A stretch of 64,000 bases of DNA from Rachycentron canadum (GCA_038496675.1 CM076662.1:18376934-18440933), one strand, 5' to 3'; numbered from the stretch's first letter, positions 48,201-61,201 are shown. Program-made: numbers and translations. Notes: a model not told the origin generated them from the sequence alone.

Positions 48201-48449
48201 ACCTAATCAACAGGTAAAAAGTTTGACAAGCTTTGCAAGTGGAACAGTCTTAATAAAGAAAGCTGCCTAGACAGAACCTGAAATCCAGCAATCACTCAAT
48301 CTAAATACAGCACTGGCTGAGTGAGCACAAGACGCCGACGTCTCCAAAATCACTAGATGATGACACATTAGCAAACTGCACAAGACATTCAAGAAGTGCT
48401 GGGGCACAAAACATCGTATACAGTCAGATCACTCCAGTGGTTAATCTAT

Positions 48450-48635
48450 GAAAAAGTAACAATTTTTGACATTGATCAAGCGTTCACTGGGTCCGACTTC
48501 TCAAATGTGATATTTACAAATGAAATCTCTTTGGACTTTGGACAAAACAAGAAGACGTCTTGGGTCTGGGAAAGCATGACGGCCTTTTTTCACTATTTTC
48601 TGACACTTAATCACTAAATTAATCAAAACAGTCCT
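48450..48635 (-). repeat. Family E MITE, copy 6
   Basis: On the plus strand it reads CTTCTCAAATGTGATATTTA, CTTTGGACTTTGGACAAAAC, AAGAAGACGTCTTGGGTCTG, CACTATTTTCTGACACTTAA and TCACTAAATTAATCAA, the reverse complement of the family order. Confidence 0.55.
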
Positions 48636-48784
48636 AAACAATATGTCTGCCACTGGAGACCCTGTTTATATCACTGCAGCTCAGCCATGTCTGTCATATC
48701 TCCCAGAGTCTTAGACTACTGTGAGCAATGTTGCAAAATCAATTAGGAGAATTAGCAGTTTTATAATAACATTGGATTTTTATA

Positions 48785-48810
48785 CTGTTATCACATCGGT
48801 GTGATAACAG
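48785..48810. repeat. 11-bp perfect inverted repeat, 4-nt spacer
   Basis: CTGTTATCACA, then TCGG, then TGTGATAACAG. The match is exact. It is too short to assign to a family. Confidence 0.75.
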
Positions 48811-50024
48811 CATTGATTTGTTGGCGTTTTTTTAATTTGCTGGATTAGCCAAAATCTGTAAAGTTTCTGAATTGCTCCGGGGGAAAAGCAGCTCCGCAAC
48901 AACTGGGCATCTGCTGTCGAAGCTCACATGATATGATTAAAAGCTCCAGAACAGCCAATGAGCAGACTTAAGTCTCCCAGAAAATGTATTAGACTGAAAT
49001 ATATTGTTTTTCATTTGTCAGAAAAGTCAGAAGATGTTCAAAATAAAAAAGAAAAAAGTCCCTCCTTAAGTAGCAGCTTTAAATGTTTGTGCAGTTCAAA
49101 TAACAACTTCAGTTATGTCTGACATGGTTGGCGTTTCCTTCCTCCAGCACAATAACAAAATGTCCTGACGCTGCTGCCCTTCATGCAGGCCACTTCTGTT
49201 GTATCACCCTCATCAGCGGTGACATATGAGAAGAAAATCCTTCAATCCAGGTCAAATGAGCACTAATCTGCTCTGTTGGCATGATACACAATCATTATGC
49301 TACAGAGCATCATAAAAAATCCTAATCTGATCCCAGAAGGAGTCTGTTTGTTTTCATATAGATGAAACTCCGTGGGGGGGTGGACGATAAGGAAGAAACA
49401 CCCTTTTCATCCACTTGGTTTTTCATAGCTACAAACATTAACAATGCAAATCCCAGTCTTAAATCAGCACATATGAATATAAATGTGCGTGTGCGTCCAT
49501 GTGTGCACCGGCCCACGTGTACTCGTATGCGTGACTGTGGCAGGGAAAGCAGTCAAAACCCATCTGACTAATGCATATCTGATATCAAATGGAAGATAAT
49601 CCCCACAAGTATAAAGGATTAAACACTCTACAATATTCACCTCCCCTTCTGGATCCAGCAAACTTTTGGGGTGAGTTTAAATAAAAAAAAAAGAAAAACA
49701 GCACCATATGTTCGGAGACGCAGTGAAGCTCCTGCTGCATGGGTTGCTGCTTGCTCACTTGATAAAGTTAAGAATTTGTCAAAAATAGAAAAAGCTGCTC
49801 TTTGTGGCACTTTAGGAAGATGAGAGCCTGAACATCTGTGTGAGCCGACCTGTCAGAAACAAAGCGGATAGAGATTTTACATTTGACTGGAAGTTATTTA
49901 AAGAGAGACTGACTCTCGCTCTCAATTGCTTCCTTGCAGCAGCTAAAACAACTGTTGCTCGCAGGTTCAGGGTGTGTTTCATTTGATGAGGTGGATTAAA
50001 CACACAACGTGACCCACAAAACCA

Positions 50025-50370
50025 CTGGTGGAAAGTACAGTGACAGAGTATATTTAGTCAAATGCTCTAATGGAGTACTATTTCATTTTCCCAAATGAAT
50101 TACATTTGATGCAGAAAATGTACTTTTAACTTCACTACATTTCTTTTAAAGTTTTAGTTACTATTTACTTATAATACAAAATATAATTAACAAATAAATG
50201 ATGATGCATTATTACAATTAACAAGATCCAACTGTAAGATATAATGTATGAAAAATGACCAGCCTCAAAATGAAAGTGATGTATTTATGCATCAATAATT
50301 ACAATTCAATAATAAAATATATATCATTTTCAAATGAGCTACTCTGACATGAATCAGTTGTGCAGGCTGT
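50025..50370. repeat. Teleost repeat family F, fragment 5 (longest)
   Basis: It starts CACTGGTGGAAAGTACAGTG and continues TATTTAGTCAAATGCTCTAA, TACTTTTAACTTCACTACAT, GATGATGCATTATTACAATT and TATTTATGCATCAATAATTA. Its first half resembles 44617-44790. Confidence 0.55.
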
Positions 50371-53300
50371 GCACTGAGAGAAAAAAAAAGTTTTTGTCGC
50401 CTTTCACTTTGTCTCTGAGTGATCATTTTACAGCTAAATATATCTGAAATTACAGCACAGCCTTTGTCTTTAACTGTCAGTACAAAGCAGCAGCTTGGAA
50501 ATGACTGTTCTTAATTGGCCACGTTTCACTCACAGCATCGAACTCGCTCCGTTGTCTGACAAGAGAAACTGAAAATCGTGTAAATAAGAACAGCTTTATT
50601 GGAAATTTGTCTGTACTGAAATACTGTGTAAGAGAGAAGTGAACAGATAAAAGGCTGCCAGAGCAACTACAACTGGTTGGTTTCTGACAATGTTGGACAA
50701 TGTGTCTGGTAAACTAGTTGAGGTTGAGGTTAAGGTAAAGTTTTTGGGACCCTTCTAAAACTCAAACTTTTGTTGGTTTTGGAGGAGCTGAGGTCATCTG
50801 GGCCAATGTAAAATCACATGTGCATTTATATATGCAAGTTTGTCTATGTCTACACTGCACAACCTTTCAGTCCCTGTTCTTTCCCTCTTTTTTTCACTAG
50901 TTTTATGTGTTAGAATTTCATTTTGTTTTGTAACTTCTGTTTCTTTTTGTTGTCATTGAGCTGTTTAATGTATGTTTGTTAAACTCAGCGAAATCTAATT
51001 AAGTATAAATCAGAAACAATGTGTGAAGACACCGACAGCCCGGGTATAAAGATGCAGGAGCTCAATTTACCAGACCACCTGCTCCAGTCACTTGTGCTTT
51101 ACGGCCAAATGGAGACTAAACGTGGCAAAAAGCAAATGTTCCCTGTTCTATAAAGTCCACTACTTCTATTGTCGAGGGTTATATTTGGAGGGAACATGAA
51201 GCCAGAATGTCTCACGGCATCCGGCCAATCTCAGAAAATGACCTCCGCTGCTCACTTCGGACAAGAGCAATTTTAGCTTTATCATACTGTAATATTTGAG
51301 TTTATAAGTGCTGGCTCTGCAGTCGCAGATGGCCAACAGGCAGAGGCGACCACACTGCTGGCCAAAGACTGAGCTCTGTAGTCATAAATCAGCTGCTCTC
51401 CATCCACCACAGGTGTCCCAACTTTAAACTGCATATCAGGGCGAGAGAGATCTAGTTTGCAAGAGAAACTTAGGTGCAAAAAAAAAAATCATCAAATTAA
51501 AGTAAGCAGCACACGCAGGAAAAGCAGATGCTGCACATCCACACATCCAGTTTTGTATTTCTACTTCACAAGTACTTCACAGCAGAATAGCAATTATTCT
51601 CCCCATCTCCTTGTGTTTGAAGGGCGAAGGCAGGGGGGGACTCTCGCTGTTGAGAAAAACATTGACCACAGAAAATCCATTTCAATTTGCCAAATGCCAG
51701 TGCAGGATTACTGACATTTAACAACTGATATTTCCCCTGAAACTCAGTGGTATCCCTCCATAACTCCATAATAGAACCTCATCTCATTGATAGTGATTAC
51801 ACACAGCATGACTGCTCACACAGAGAAATCTGAGTATATATATATATCACCAGTGCAAACTACAGAATCTGAAAGGGTTAGACAGAGAGAGAGAGAGAGA
51901 GATGCTGCATGTCATCTTCAGCGTCGCCAATTTCCTTCTCCACTTGACTAGACAGATGTCCGGCCTCTGCAGAGATTTTCCTGAAGGTGTTATTTGTTAA
52001 AGAAATGTGCCTGACAAGGAAACCTCTCCTCAAGGCTGCCAGGGACAGAAAGCAATATGTACACCGAATTTCCAAGTGACTGAGCAACAAAAGGAACTGG
52101 TCCCGTTTGGGGCTCAGCCCTGAGAGGGATGATGACTGAGATACCGAACCTTGAGGTTACAAACGCATTGTTCGAACTGGCAAGATGGTTTGTGTCCTCT
52201 GCAGCTACTGTAACTTCAAAAAGATGATTTTACAACAACAACGCTTGGTCTTTACATTCAACAGAAGAAGACAAAGAGATCACAAACTTCTCACTTTGTT
52301 TTTGTTTAATTGATTGATATAAAAAAGAAAATGGGAGAGTGATACGCAGGTTAAAAGAGTCGACAGCCGTTCCAGCAGCTCTCTGAGTTTGTACTAAGGC
52401 AAATAAAACATCTGACATGGCTCTGGAGAAAAGCCAGAGGATCAGGAAATGGACTACAATTCATTTTGAGGAGAATATTAATATCTGTGCCAAACTGCTT
52501 GGTTATTTATTTAACGGTGGTTGAAACATTTCACTTAAACCCACAAAGGTCAAACTCATACTGGCTCCAGAGGAAAAGTCGGAGGATGACCAGAGTCATT
52601 AGGAGTCATCCTCTGGGAACCATCAATGTCTCCATAAAATTTCATGCCAAACAATCCAGAAGCGAGTGTTTCAGTCTGTACCACAATGGTGCACAAACTT
52701 ACAGACCCACAGACCGACTCTTATTCCTGGAGTCCTGCCACTAGCACAGAGACGACACAGTATTTAGGCCACAGTTTTGTGGTTTTTTAGACCACGTCAG
52801 TCCAGTAATGCCCCTGTCTTCTTGTCTATCAAACTATTTAACTTTACCCAACACCATAAAACCCTGATGACATCACCAGGGTTGTTTGCAAATCCATACT
52901 TGATCAGGGTTTTTCATGCGACGGGAACCACAAGGCGCCCGTCAAACTTTGTGCTGCCTCTATCGCTTTCGACAAACTCGGGTGTTTCAATCAGTGGATT
53001 TCTGTCATTTGTAACTGTAACGTTACGCTGATCCATTGGCGCTTGTATTGTAATCAGCAGAGCGCGCCGGGAAAAGAAGAAAATATTTGCCGCTTTCTTT
53101 TTACGACAGCAGGAGTGCGTCAAGCGGCACAATGATAATCCAGGGGCCGTGCAAACAGGTGCATTTTGTCTCTTGTGCATCCAAACGCAATGAATTATTG
53201 TTACACCGCGATCAGTGATTACTCTAATGTGAGCTCACAAGGAGGAGAGTCACAGTGACAGGTGAAACGGCGCAGACATCGGCTCATTACAGCAGGAAGT

Positions 53301-54283
53301 TACAGAGTAAGAATTCATAATACCGATGCGATGTGGTTAATTTGCTGGGTCTGAAAGCAGAGCACAGCCACGAGAAGTGAGAGGGACCGGAGATGCAGAG
53401 GATAAGAGTCAGGGCGCAAGACAGGACGAGGAGCGAGGAGGGTTTAATGTAAAGCTGATATTTCCTTTATTTTTCTCTTTCGAATTCTGGTGCAGATTTT
53501 AGACAGTGAATTTGTAAATGTGACACAAAGGCAGCAAAGGTCTGAATTGTTAGTTTTCCTCAGGATTCATTAACGAACTAAAACGTGCGTTTGTTCAGGA
53601 AGGTACCAACTCATTCAGACCTGTTGATCTTGGAGGAAAGGCCCCCTCAGTTGGCACCTATTTCATTTGTTGTTTCAGTCCATTTTCAAGCAGACATGCT
53701 CCTTCCCTGATGATTAATGACATGAGCCAAACCTCTTTTCTAATCATTTCTGTCAGGATGAGGTGACATGACAGTGAGCATCAGTAGGAAGTGTAAGGAA
53801 ATATGGCTGAGGAGGAATTTGCTCTTATCTTCCTGAGCTGCAAAACAAACAGGATGTGTTGGATCAGATAACAGATAATGTTGCATTTAAGACAAATATT
53901 TTAGTCTCCCAATCTCTTGTCTGGAGTTTTTCTTTTTTTAAATCTTTTTTGTTTATCTGACTCATGCTTTTTGGTCCAGGCTGCAGAAATGTCTAAGATT
54001 TCCAATCACAAAAACATTCAAAGGATTCACCAGCGTAGCTTATTTGTTTTTCATGAATCCTTTTAGATTGTGAAGGTTCTCCAACAGCTTGAACAACAGC
54101 TTTATGAAACACATGATAAACAAACCAGCCAGGTGAATCGAAAGCCAGCAAACAGTCCTGCTATGTGGCACATGCAGGTGTTCGTTCTGCAAAATAACTA
54201 TCAAGTTTGCATTGTCTGTCAAAGCCTTTGTGTGTGGCTGCACTGTGTTGGCAAAATGTGAAGGATGGGAAATGTGGCATTTA

Positions 54284-54286
<3 letters not shown>

Positions 54287-54321
<35 letters not shown>
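54287..54321. repeat. (TG)n microsatellite
   Basis: About 17 uninterrupted TG units. Confidence 0.95.
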
Positions 54322-54324
<3 letters not shown>

Positions 54325-55458
54325 GGTTAGAGTCTGGGAGGAGGTAGCAGCATCAGAGTCAACAACAAAAACAAAAACAGCAGCGATCAGGGAGATCAAT
54401 AAGCAGCCAAAATACAAATACGGACGCACAAAACCATCACAAAACCAACCATGGAACCGTCAAACACATCAGCGTGACTCGAGGAACAGCGGCACAGGTT
54501 CCTCACAAAACAACAGCAGGCTCACTGAGCAGATACGACATTACCCAGAGTACTCGGTGGCATTTTGAACTGCTGTCTGTTTCCCTTTTTCATAATGACC
54601 GCAACAAAAGAAAGTTCCAGGGCAGAGGCGAGCACAAAAGCAGACGAGGGAAGGGTGGGGGATTATATTTCATGAAAAAAATTGACTGCACTTTATTTAA
54701 TACCCTCACTTAACCGCCAGGCACTATTTGTGTCTGTCAACCTCTTCAGTTCATGGAGGTAATCAGCCTCCCAGTGCTGGCGCCCAGAGCACTGCCGGGC
54801 TTCCACCGGGGATAATAACACTGGCACTGAAACCTTTTATTAGCTGGCTTGGTCAAGAGCCCTCAGGAAGGGGCCTATACTATGGCCAGACCTGGCTCCC
54901 ACTGAAAACATCACTGACTTTATAGCACAACCTGACACTTCAATAAAAGACAGAAGAGGAGAGTGAATCAAAGCTAGGATATTCGTCAAGGATGTCTGAT
55001 GCCATCAGATATATGTCATCTGCAATTTTGCAGCGGGATGAAAATAAATCCTAACATGTCAAGGCAATAAATTAAGCTAAAAAGCCGGCCTGGAGGGGCC
55101 GGGTGTGGCACGGGGGTTTGCAGTTGAACAACACTAATGCAATTACAGGGATTTTCTGCTTGCTCAGAGGCTCGGTTCAAGGGCGGAGCGCACAAAGCTC
55201 AAGGCGAGCTGCGCAGAATCAGCTGTTACTCAGGGTAACAACCGAGCTTGATCTTGCCACCTCAATGTCTGGAAAAGCTGTTGAGAAAATACATATAGGA
55301 TTATAGTGGCGTGGCTGCGAGATCAAGGGTTTTCTGCACTCCGGATGCATCCTGTCCGCATCAAACAGAGCTCTGCTGCTTTGGATTCCTGAATTTTGAG
55401 GGGCAAATTTGCGAGCAACAACAAGGATGCAAGCACTGAACTGCTTCCAACAGTGGGA

Positions 55459-55476
55459 TTTTTTTTTTTTTTTTTT
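55459..55476. repeat. Poly-T run (18 nt)
   Basis: Uninterrupted T homopolymer. Confidence 0.9.
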
Positions 55477-55559
55477 AAATAAAAAACTATGACAGCAAAT
55501 TGATATTCGAAAGAAAGACTTTATTTTCCCCTGCATAGAAGAAGGTAAAAGGACAGGGT

Positions 55560-55690
55560 CAGGCACAGACAAGCGCCATTGGAGCTAAATGGGTTTCAGT
55601 GTTTTGCTTAAGGACACTTTAGTGAGGCACTTGAACCGTTACTTAAGGTTTACACACAGTCATCCCACACACCACCTGCTGCCCCTTTTC
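55560..55690. repeat. Possible fish repeat with CTTAAGGACACTTTAGTG
   Basis: TAAATGGGTTTCAGTGTTTT, then GCTTAAGGACACTTTAGTGA and CCACCTGCTGCCCC, resembling the common fish phrase around TTGCTCAAGGGCACTTCAG (recall). Single copy in the window. Confidence 0.4.
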
Positions 55691-56104
55691 ACTCTGTATG
55701 ACTTCTTTTCTTTGTCATCTGGAAAGCATTTCTAAACCACATCCACGTCTGCGGAGAGCACAACTCCTTATCAAACATGGCCTCTGCTGCTCTGTCTCTT
55801 CTGGGGCTTTGGAGAGCCCCTGTGCCAGTGAGCAGCAAGGCCTTGCCAGGAGTACAACAAGCTCTCAAGCCTTGCCAAGTGTACAATGTGCAGGGGGGGG
55901 CTTGCCAAATGTAATCCAGCAATGGTGAAACGTGCTCAAATGATTCCAACTGGCTGGGAGTTGTATGACTCTGCAACCATTTCATGTCAGAAAATGAACA
56001 AACTGACATAAATGCTCCTAAAGGTTTTTCAAATTTCCCAGAAATGTGTGATTATGTGAGGGAAGTGGAAGACTGAACAGAAAATAAGATTCAAATTCCC
56101 CAAA

Positions 56105-56460
56105 TTTCATATCAAAAAACAGACAGAAAATGAATTAATTAATATATAGATCACTTTCTCAATTAATCCACTAATAATTTGGTCGGTGAAATATTAGAAA
56201 GCGGTAAAAAATGCTCTTTACAACCCACTCAAGGCCAAGATGACATCTTCAAATTGCCATTTGATGCACAATCCAAAATTATGTAACCTGGTTATCTCTG
56301 GGTTTGGGACTGCTGCTTGGGCAAGAGAATAATATATAATATTGTTATAATAATGTCTTTCTTTGGCCCTGAAGTTTTCTTGATCAAGAATACGATTAAT
56401 TTATTGACATGAGTCTGAGTTGACAATAAAAATAATCATCAGTTGCAGCTCTAATGTTTT
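56105..56460 (+). repeat. Family E MITE, copy 7
   Basis: It contains TTTCTCAATTAATCCACTAA, TAATTTGGTCGGTGAAATAT and CAAGGCCAAGATGACATCTT, and ends AATCATCAGTTGCAGCTCTA. It is one of the more complete copies. Confidence 0.55.
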
Positions 56461-57077
56461 TATACTGATCCATAAAACCCAAAAAACATCCAATCGATTC
56501 TTTTGTCACCTTGGAAATAATTCAATTTCCCTACTCTACTGCAACATAAATGCACTTATGTCAGCACTATAAGAGGTGAGTCATGAGACGACAATACAAC
56601 TCCCACAGACTTAGCAACCATAGACTTAATACATACACAGTGTGAAATCCATCCGGTATTTCCCATTTCCACGCTGCAGTTAAATTGGCAAATCGCCTCC
56701 TGGATCATATTCTAACCCAAAACTCCAGAGTTCATCCAGGGACCCATCCGGGCCGGATGATGCCATCTGACCACCTACGATCTGCCACCTTGGCAGCTCT
56801 GTGTTGCAGATTGCGATGAAGTTGCTCAGTCAGTCTCTCAGTCTTTCACATCTGAGCGGGGAGTCAAGTGTTAAGAGGCCAGTCTTAATCCTAAAACGGC
56901 GTGTGACCCTTTAATCCCAGAAGAACCGGTTGCTGAACGTGTGTCTGCTGCAGACGGCTGAGACAGGTGTAGCTCAAAACAAACACTGTGGCCATGTGAT
57001 AATCTGACCATTATCCTTCCTAAAACCAACAAACACTTACACTATATTAATACAAGAAAGTGCTGCGGCAGAGAAAT

Positions 57078-57250
57078 TAAAGTGCTTCTAGCTGTTTGGA
57101 CCCCCTGAGGAAGTTGGAAAATAATTTAGAAGCAGCTTGAGATGATTAATGAAATCTGAAAACTGCACTGCTGATAAAAAAAACATATCATTTTTCTGAT
57201 CTTTATGATTAAAATGACTTTTCTCAGTAAAAAGAAAAAAAAAAAAACAC
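57078..57250. repeat. Diverged local repeat G, unit 1
   Basis: CTGTTTGGACCCCCTGAGGA, then AATTTAGAAGCAGCTTGAGA, TGATTAATGAAATCTGAAAA and TCTGATCTTTATGATTAAAA. It aligns in order with units at 57660 and 57935. Confidence 0.65.
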
Positions 57251-57284
57251 TGGAGATGCCAAACAGGAGCTGAAATAAATCACT

Positions 57285-57480
57285 GAGTCAAGAAAATTAA
57301 TCTTCAACTATTTTCATAATCAATTAAGCTTTTAAGTAATTTTTCAAGAAAGCAAATGCTGAACGTTACCTTGTTCCAGTTTCCGAAAAGTGAAGACGTG
57401 CATTTTATCAGTGACAGTAAATGGCTGATTTTGGGATTAAGGACTGTAAATCAGACCATACGAGACATTTCACCACAAAC
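57285..57480 (-). repeat. Family E MITE, copy 8
   Basis: On the plus strand it reads AATCTTCAACTATTTTCATA, ATCAATTAAGCTTTTAAGTA, ATTTTTCAAGAAAGCAAATG and CCTTGTTCCAGTTTCCGAAA. It lies between copies of the diverged three-copy repeat G. Confidence 0.5.
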
Positions 57481-57659
57481 ATTATTAGCTATTGCTTTTT
57501 GTAAACAGCTGCCATTTTCAACATAACTTTCACTTTTCATTGTGGAATATAAAATATTAATCGAATATCTTTATGTCTTTAAACCAAGCAAACTGAGGAC
57601 ATCATCATGGTCTCTGCTATTTTTTCAAAATACAACTTTCACCAAAAATTCTTCTCTTC

Positions 57660-57810
57660 TGAAAGTGGGATTTTTAAATGTTTGGATCCCTGAGGGAGTC
57701 AGAAGTTAATTTAGAAGCATCTTGAGATGAGTTATGAAATCTGAAAATTGCCCCCGTGATTGTTTGTCTGATCTCTGTGATTAAAAGTTCCTTCTCTCAG
57801 AAAAGCCAGG
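57660..57810. repeat. Diverged local repeat G, unit 2
   Basis: GTTTGGATCCCTGAGGGAGT, then TTAATTTAGAAGCATCTTGA, GAGTTATGAAATCTGAAAAT and TCTGATCTCTGTGATTAAAA. It is preceded by CTTCTGAAAGTGGGATTTTT, which is also present before unit 3. Confidence 0.68.
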
Positions 57811-57914
57811 AAACTGCAAATTAATAAAGTATCAAAAAAAAAAAAAAAACTGCACTGCACAAAACGACAGGTGATGGAGGCAAAAGCCAAATCTCTTCTA
57901 ATAATTTTACTTAG

Positions 57915-58085
57915 TGAAAGTTGGGGCGCTTTTGAAAGTGGAGTTTTCAGTTGCCTGGACGCCACAGGATGTAACAAGATAATTTCAGAGCAGCTTGAGA
58001 TCATTTATTAAATGTGAAAATCAGCTATTATTTCTCTTACCTTTTTAAATTAAACTGTCTGTTTTCACTGAGGAAGCAACACTGC
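57915..58085. repeat. Diverged local repeat G, unit 3
   Basis: CTTTTGAAAGTGGAGTTTTC, then CCTGGACGCCACAGGATGTA, ATTTCAGAGCAGCTTGAGAT and CATTTATTAAATGTGAAAAT. This is the most diverged of the three units. Spacing from unit 2 is about 275 bp, half the spacing from unit 1 to unit 2. Confidence 0.6.
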
Positions 58086-59244
58086 TGACTCTCAACATTT
58101 AATCAAAAATAGAGAAAAAGCACATCATCACCACTTGGTAACTAAATGAATGTAAACAACAAATGGAGGCTCTGGTTTCCTTTTTCAGCGTTGAGACCTT
58201 AACTTCGGTATAAAGGCTGCGATCTCACTCCTCTGAAAGTTAAAATTTAATTTAAGTCACTGACAGCTAAGGCACTTTAATTAAGATGCAGTTAAATGTT
58301 CTACTGTATTGATTACAACGAAGTTTGCACTTTCTCCTGATGTCTTTTCTACATCAACATTGGCTCTGTTGTCCTGTTTTAGAGCAAAAACCTCAACCTT
58401 GACGTCACAGCTTCAAAAGGCTCCTTTTGTGAAAGCATGTACAGTAATAAAAGGACCAATGGCCCAGAGGTCCTTTTCCAGTGGCATGTAATTATATGTT
58501 GCTGACCGTGACTGCAATTACAGAGTGGAACTTAATTTGCAGGCTGCCATATCACCTCTTTCATTTAACTCTGGCTGCCTTCTCTTTTGTGTTTTTGTCC
58601 AAATCTGGGTGAGGAGGGAACAGACGAAAAACTGCCAAGAAAATGACCCTGCATTGGCAGCCTTGTCAGCGGAGTTCAAGCAGTACGAACTGGCATGTGA
58701 TTAAACCACCAAGGATTAGCGACCACCTGAGCAACATGAACAACACGCAGCGAGATCAAGGAAAGCTTCAGGTCCCCCCAGATGTTGATAAGATTCCCGG
58801 TGTGAGCGAAGGGTCAGTCCGCTGGCCCAGTTTGCTACATCATCTGCTGCAGCCTGGATTAATCACCCATGCTAACCCCTAGCGCTAGCCTCCGCAGCAG
58901 TGTGTGTGTGTGTGTGTATGCGTGCGCACAACAGATGTAGGTTAAATTACCATAATAAAGCATCTGCGCGCTCAAATGGTACCCTGTCGGCTCCAAAGGC
59001 TTTAAAGAGCTGATGGCAACAGCAGAGCAAAAGACAAGTCTTCCTTTCTAGGTGATTGAGTCAGGAAGTGGATTCGGTTAAACTCAGGCTGAGATTTGAA
59101 TTCTTCCAACTTTGTATGTTGGGAAATATAAATAATGACCAGCCACTGTGCATATTTTTCCATTTTTTCAAAACCATATAGAAACATATTTGTACATGTT
59201 TGTGGAAACTGTTTATGGATGGTTTCCCACACTGACAGCCACAT

Positions 59245-59475
59245 CATTTAAATAGTCTGAAATAAGGACTTTTGCAGCGAATCATCTGAATTTCTACCCC
59301 ACCAGCAGTATGGGGAGCAATGAGATTCACCTCTAGAGATCAACATAGTGGAGCGTTTAGCAACAAAAGAGCCAGATATTATGTTTCTGGGGATGGTAGA
59401 GACCAAAAAATGGGCTAATATTGGACTTACATTCACCATGTGGCCAGAAACACAACTCCAAATGAACAATCACGT
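59245..59475. repeat. Dispersed repeat H, copy 3
   Basis: It contains CATAGTGGAGCGTTTAGCAA, CAAAAGAGCCAGATATTATG, GGTAGAGACCAAAAAATGGG and CATGTGGCCAGAAACACAAC. It has the same order as copy 1. Confidence 0.7.
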
Positions 59476-60545
59476 GTCTGTTCGCAAACTTAAATGTTGT
59501 GTTCAACCTTCCACTTCCCCCAAATGACCCAGAAAGTCCAAGTACTCCGACCTAAACGGCCACATAATTAATTTGTTCCTGGTTAACTTCCAGGCTAGCC
59601 TAAGGTCTGTAACCACAAATACAATCTGTCATTCAGCATTTTTTCCATCTCTCTTTCTGACAAAAATGAAGCATGTTCCTGAAGTTTAGTTTCCATTGTC
59701 TACAACAAGTTACTACCCACAACAACAGCTGCTATAAGTGATTGGTGATTTTACCAACAATGACTTTGAGCAGAGAATAACTCACCAACGCTCTCTTCTA
59801 AAGTCTAAAGTGAGTTTTTCAACTTTTATAGTTGTAATCTCTCTGTCCTGTGTGATGTGTAAAAGCAACCCCTTGACTCACTAATGGACCACCCTCTTTT
59901 GTTTAACTGTCACTTTTAAGCTGCGTTCATGTCATATAAGTTGCCATAATTACCAGTTTCTAGCTTGTAAAAAGTTCCGACTGTCACTCAACTACAACAA
60001 TTGGCTCAAATTTCACTCCTGTACTGTTTCCATTAATAAAATGAATTCTTCTAGCAGATAATGTTAATTCCGTGTAGAATGACATTTCTTTAAAGAAATG
60101 TTCATGTGTGTCTTTTAAAATGTCTAAAAATATGTGAGAAGATGTGACGTGAACTCTCTCATGTTGTTAACATTTCCTACATCGTTTCCTTCCCTCCCAT
60201 TTGGAGTAAAACACGCAAAGGTCTCGGTCTCATGGAAAACGGCGTTTGTTGAAAAAAAACAGAAATATTAAATTAACCTGATTAGATACTTTATTTAAAA
60301 CAACAAGCTCTGTTCAAAGTCCTAATTTTTACTAATTTATTAAGTTACAAATATCAACTGGATTTCAATGAGGTTTTTATTACTTTACTTTATGAACAAG
60401 TTGCTCTTTGGCTCTCTATAACTTATATTTCTTCCTTTTTATAAATGACCAAATGAGTGCATAACAAAAAGCACTAAACCTATTTATATAACCTATTTAT
60501 ATTCTGGTTTCTTGGCAAAAACTAATTTTGAAGTGTGTTGTTTTG

Positions 60546-60715
60546 GTCTTGTTGTAGACCCAGGACGGCTCGCCTGTCCATCGCAGGGCCAACATGTAGA
60601 GTCACTCAATTAACCTAACACGTCTCTGTCCTGTGGGACGAAGCCGGAGCACCCAGAGGAACCACGCAGACACAAGCAAACACCTCAAAGGGGTTCGAAC
60701 CCAGAACATTCGTGT
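60546..60715. repeat. Fish repeat J, copy 2
   Basis: It contains CGCCTGTCCATCGCAGGGCC, AGAGTCACTCAATTAACCTA, GAAGCCGGAGCACCCAGAGG and GGGGTTCGAACCCAGAAC. It overlaps copy 1 in the AGAGTC...CAATTAACC block. It is a well-known teleost repeat (recall). The GTTCGAACC phrase is part of the repeat and not a tRNA gene. Confidence 0.65.
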
Positions 60716-61198
60716 GATTATTATAGAATGAAGGAATCTATTAAACTATTAGCAGCTGATCCATGTACTGTAGGATGAAAAATGAATTGAAGTCTCCCTT
60801 AAGGTCCCTGTGCTACCAGACTGGAAAATATAACAATGGATTCCTGAATTCATGTAAACTTCACACTCATGAAGGGAAACAGATAAAAGAAGCCAGTGGC
60901 ACAAAGGGAAATCTGAGAACGGATTTGATAACACTTTGAATATAAACCAGGGGCTCAGCCTCATTCAACATCCTGTCAGTGCCCTGTGCTTTCTCGAAAA
61001 CTGCGGCAAGGCACTTTTTATCAGGCTGCCTCATGCTGTAACACAATCACATGGGACAAGGGGGACGGAGAGAAGTGCCATTCATCCCTGAACTCTCGAG
61101 GACTGGGACACCCACCACATTCCCCACAGCTGTCACACATAAAGGCACACACAAATGACTGTGTGTTTGTGTGAGCATGCATTAATTCATTAGAAATC

Positions 61199-61201
<3 letters not shown>

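Noticed and set aside
60692..60701. GGTTCGAACC as a tRNA T-loop or pol III B box
   Set aside because: It is a phrase of the common fish repeat J. No cloverleaf or A box can be drawn around it.
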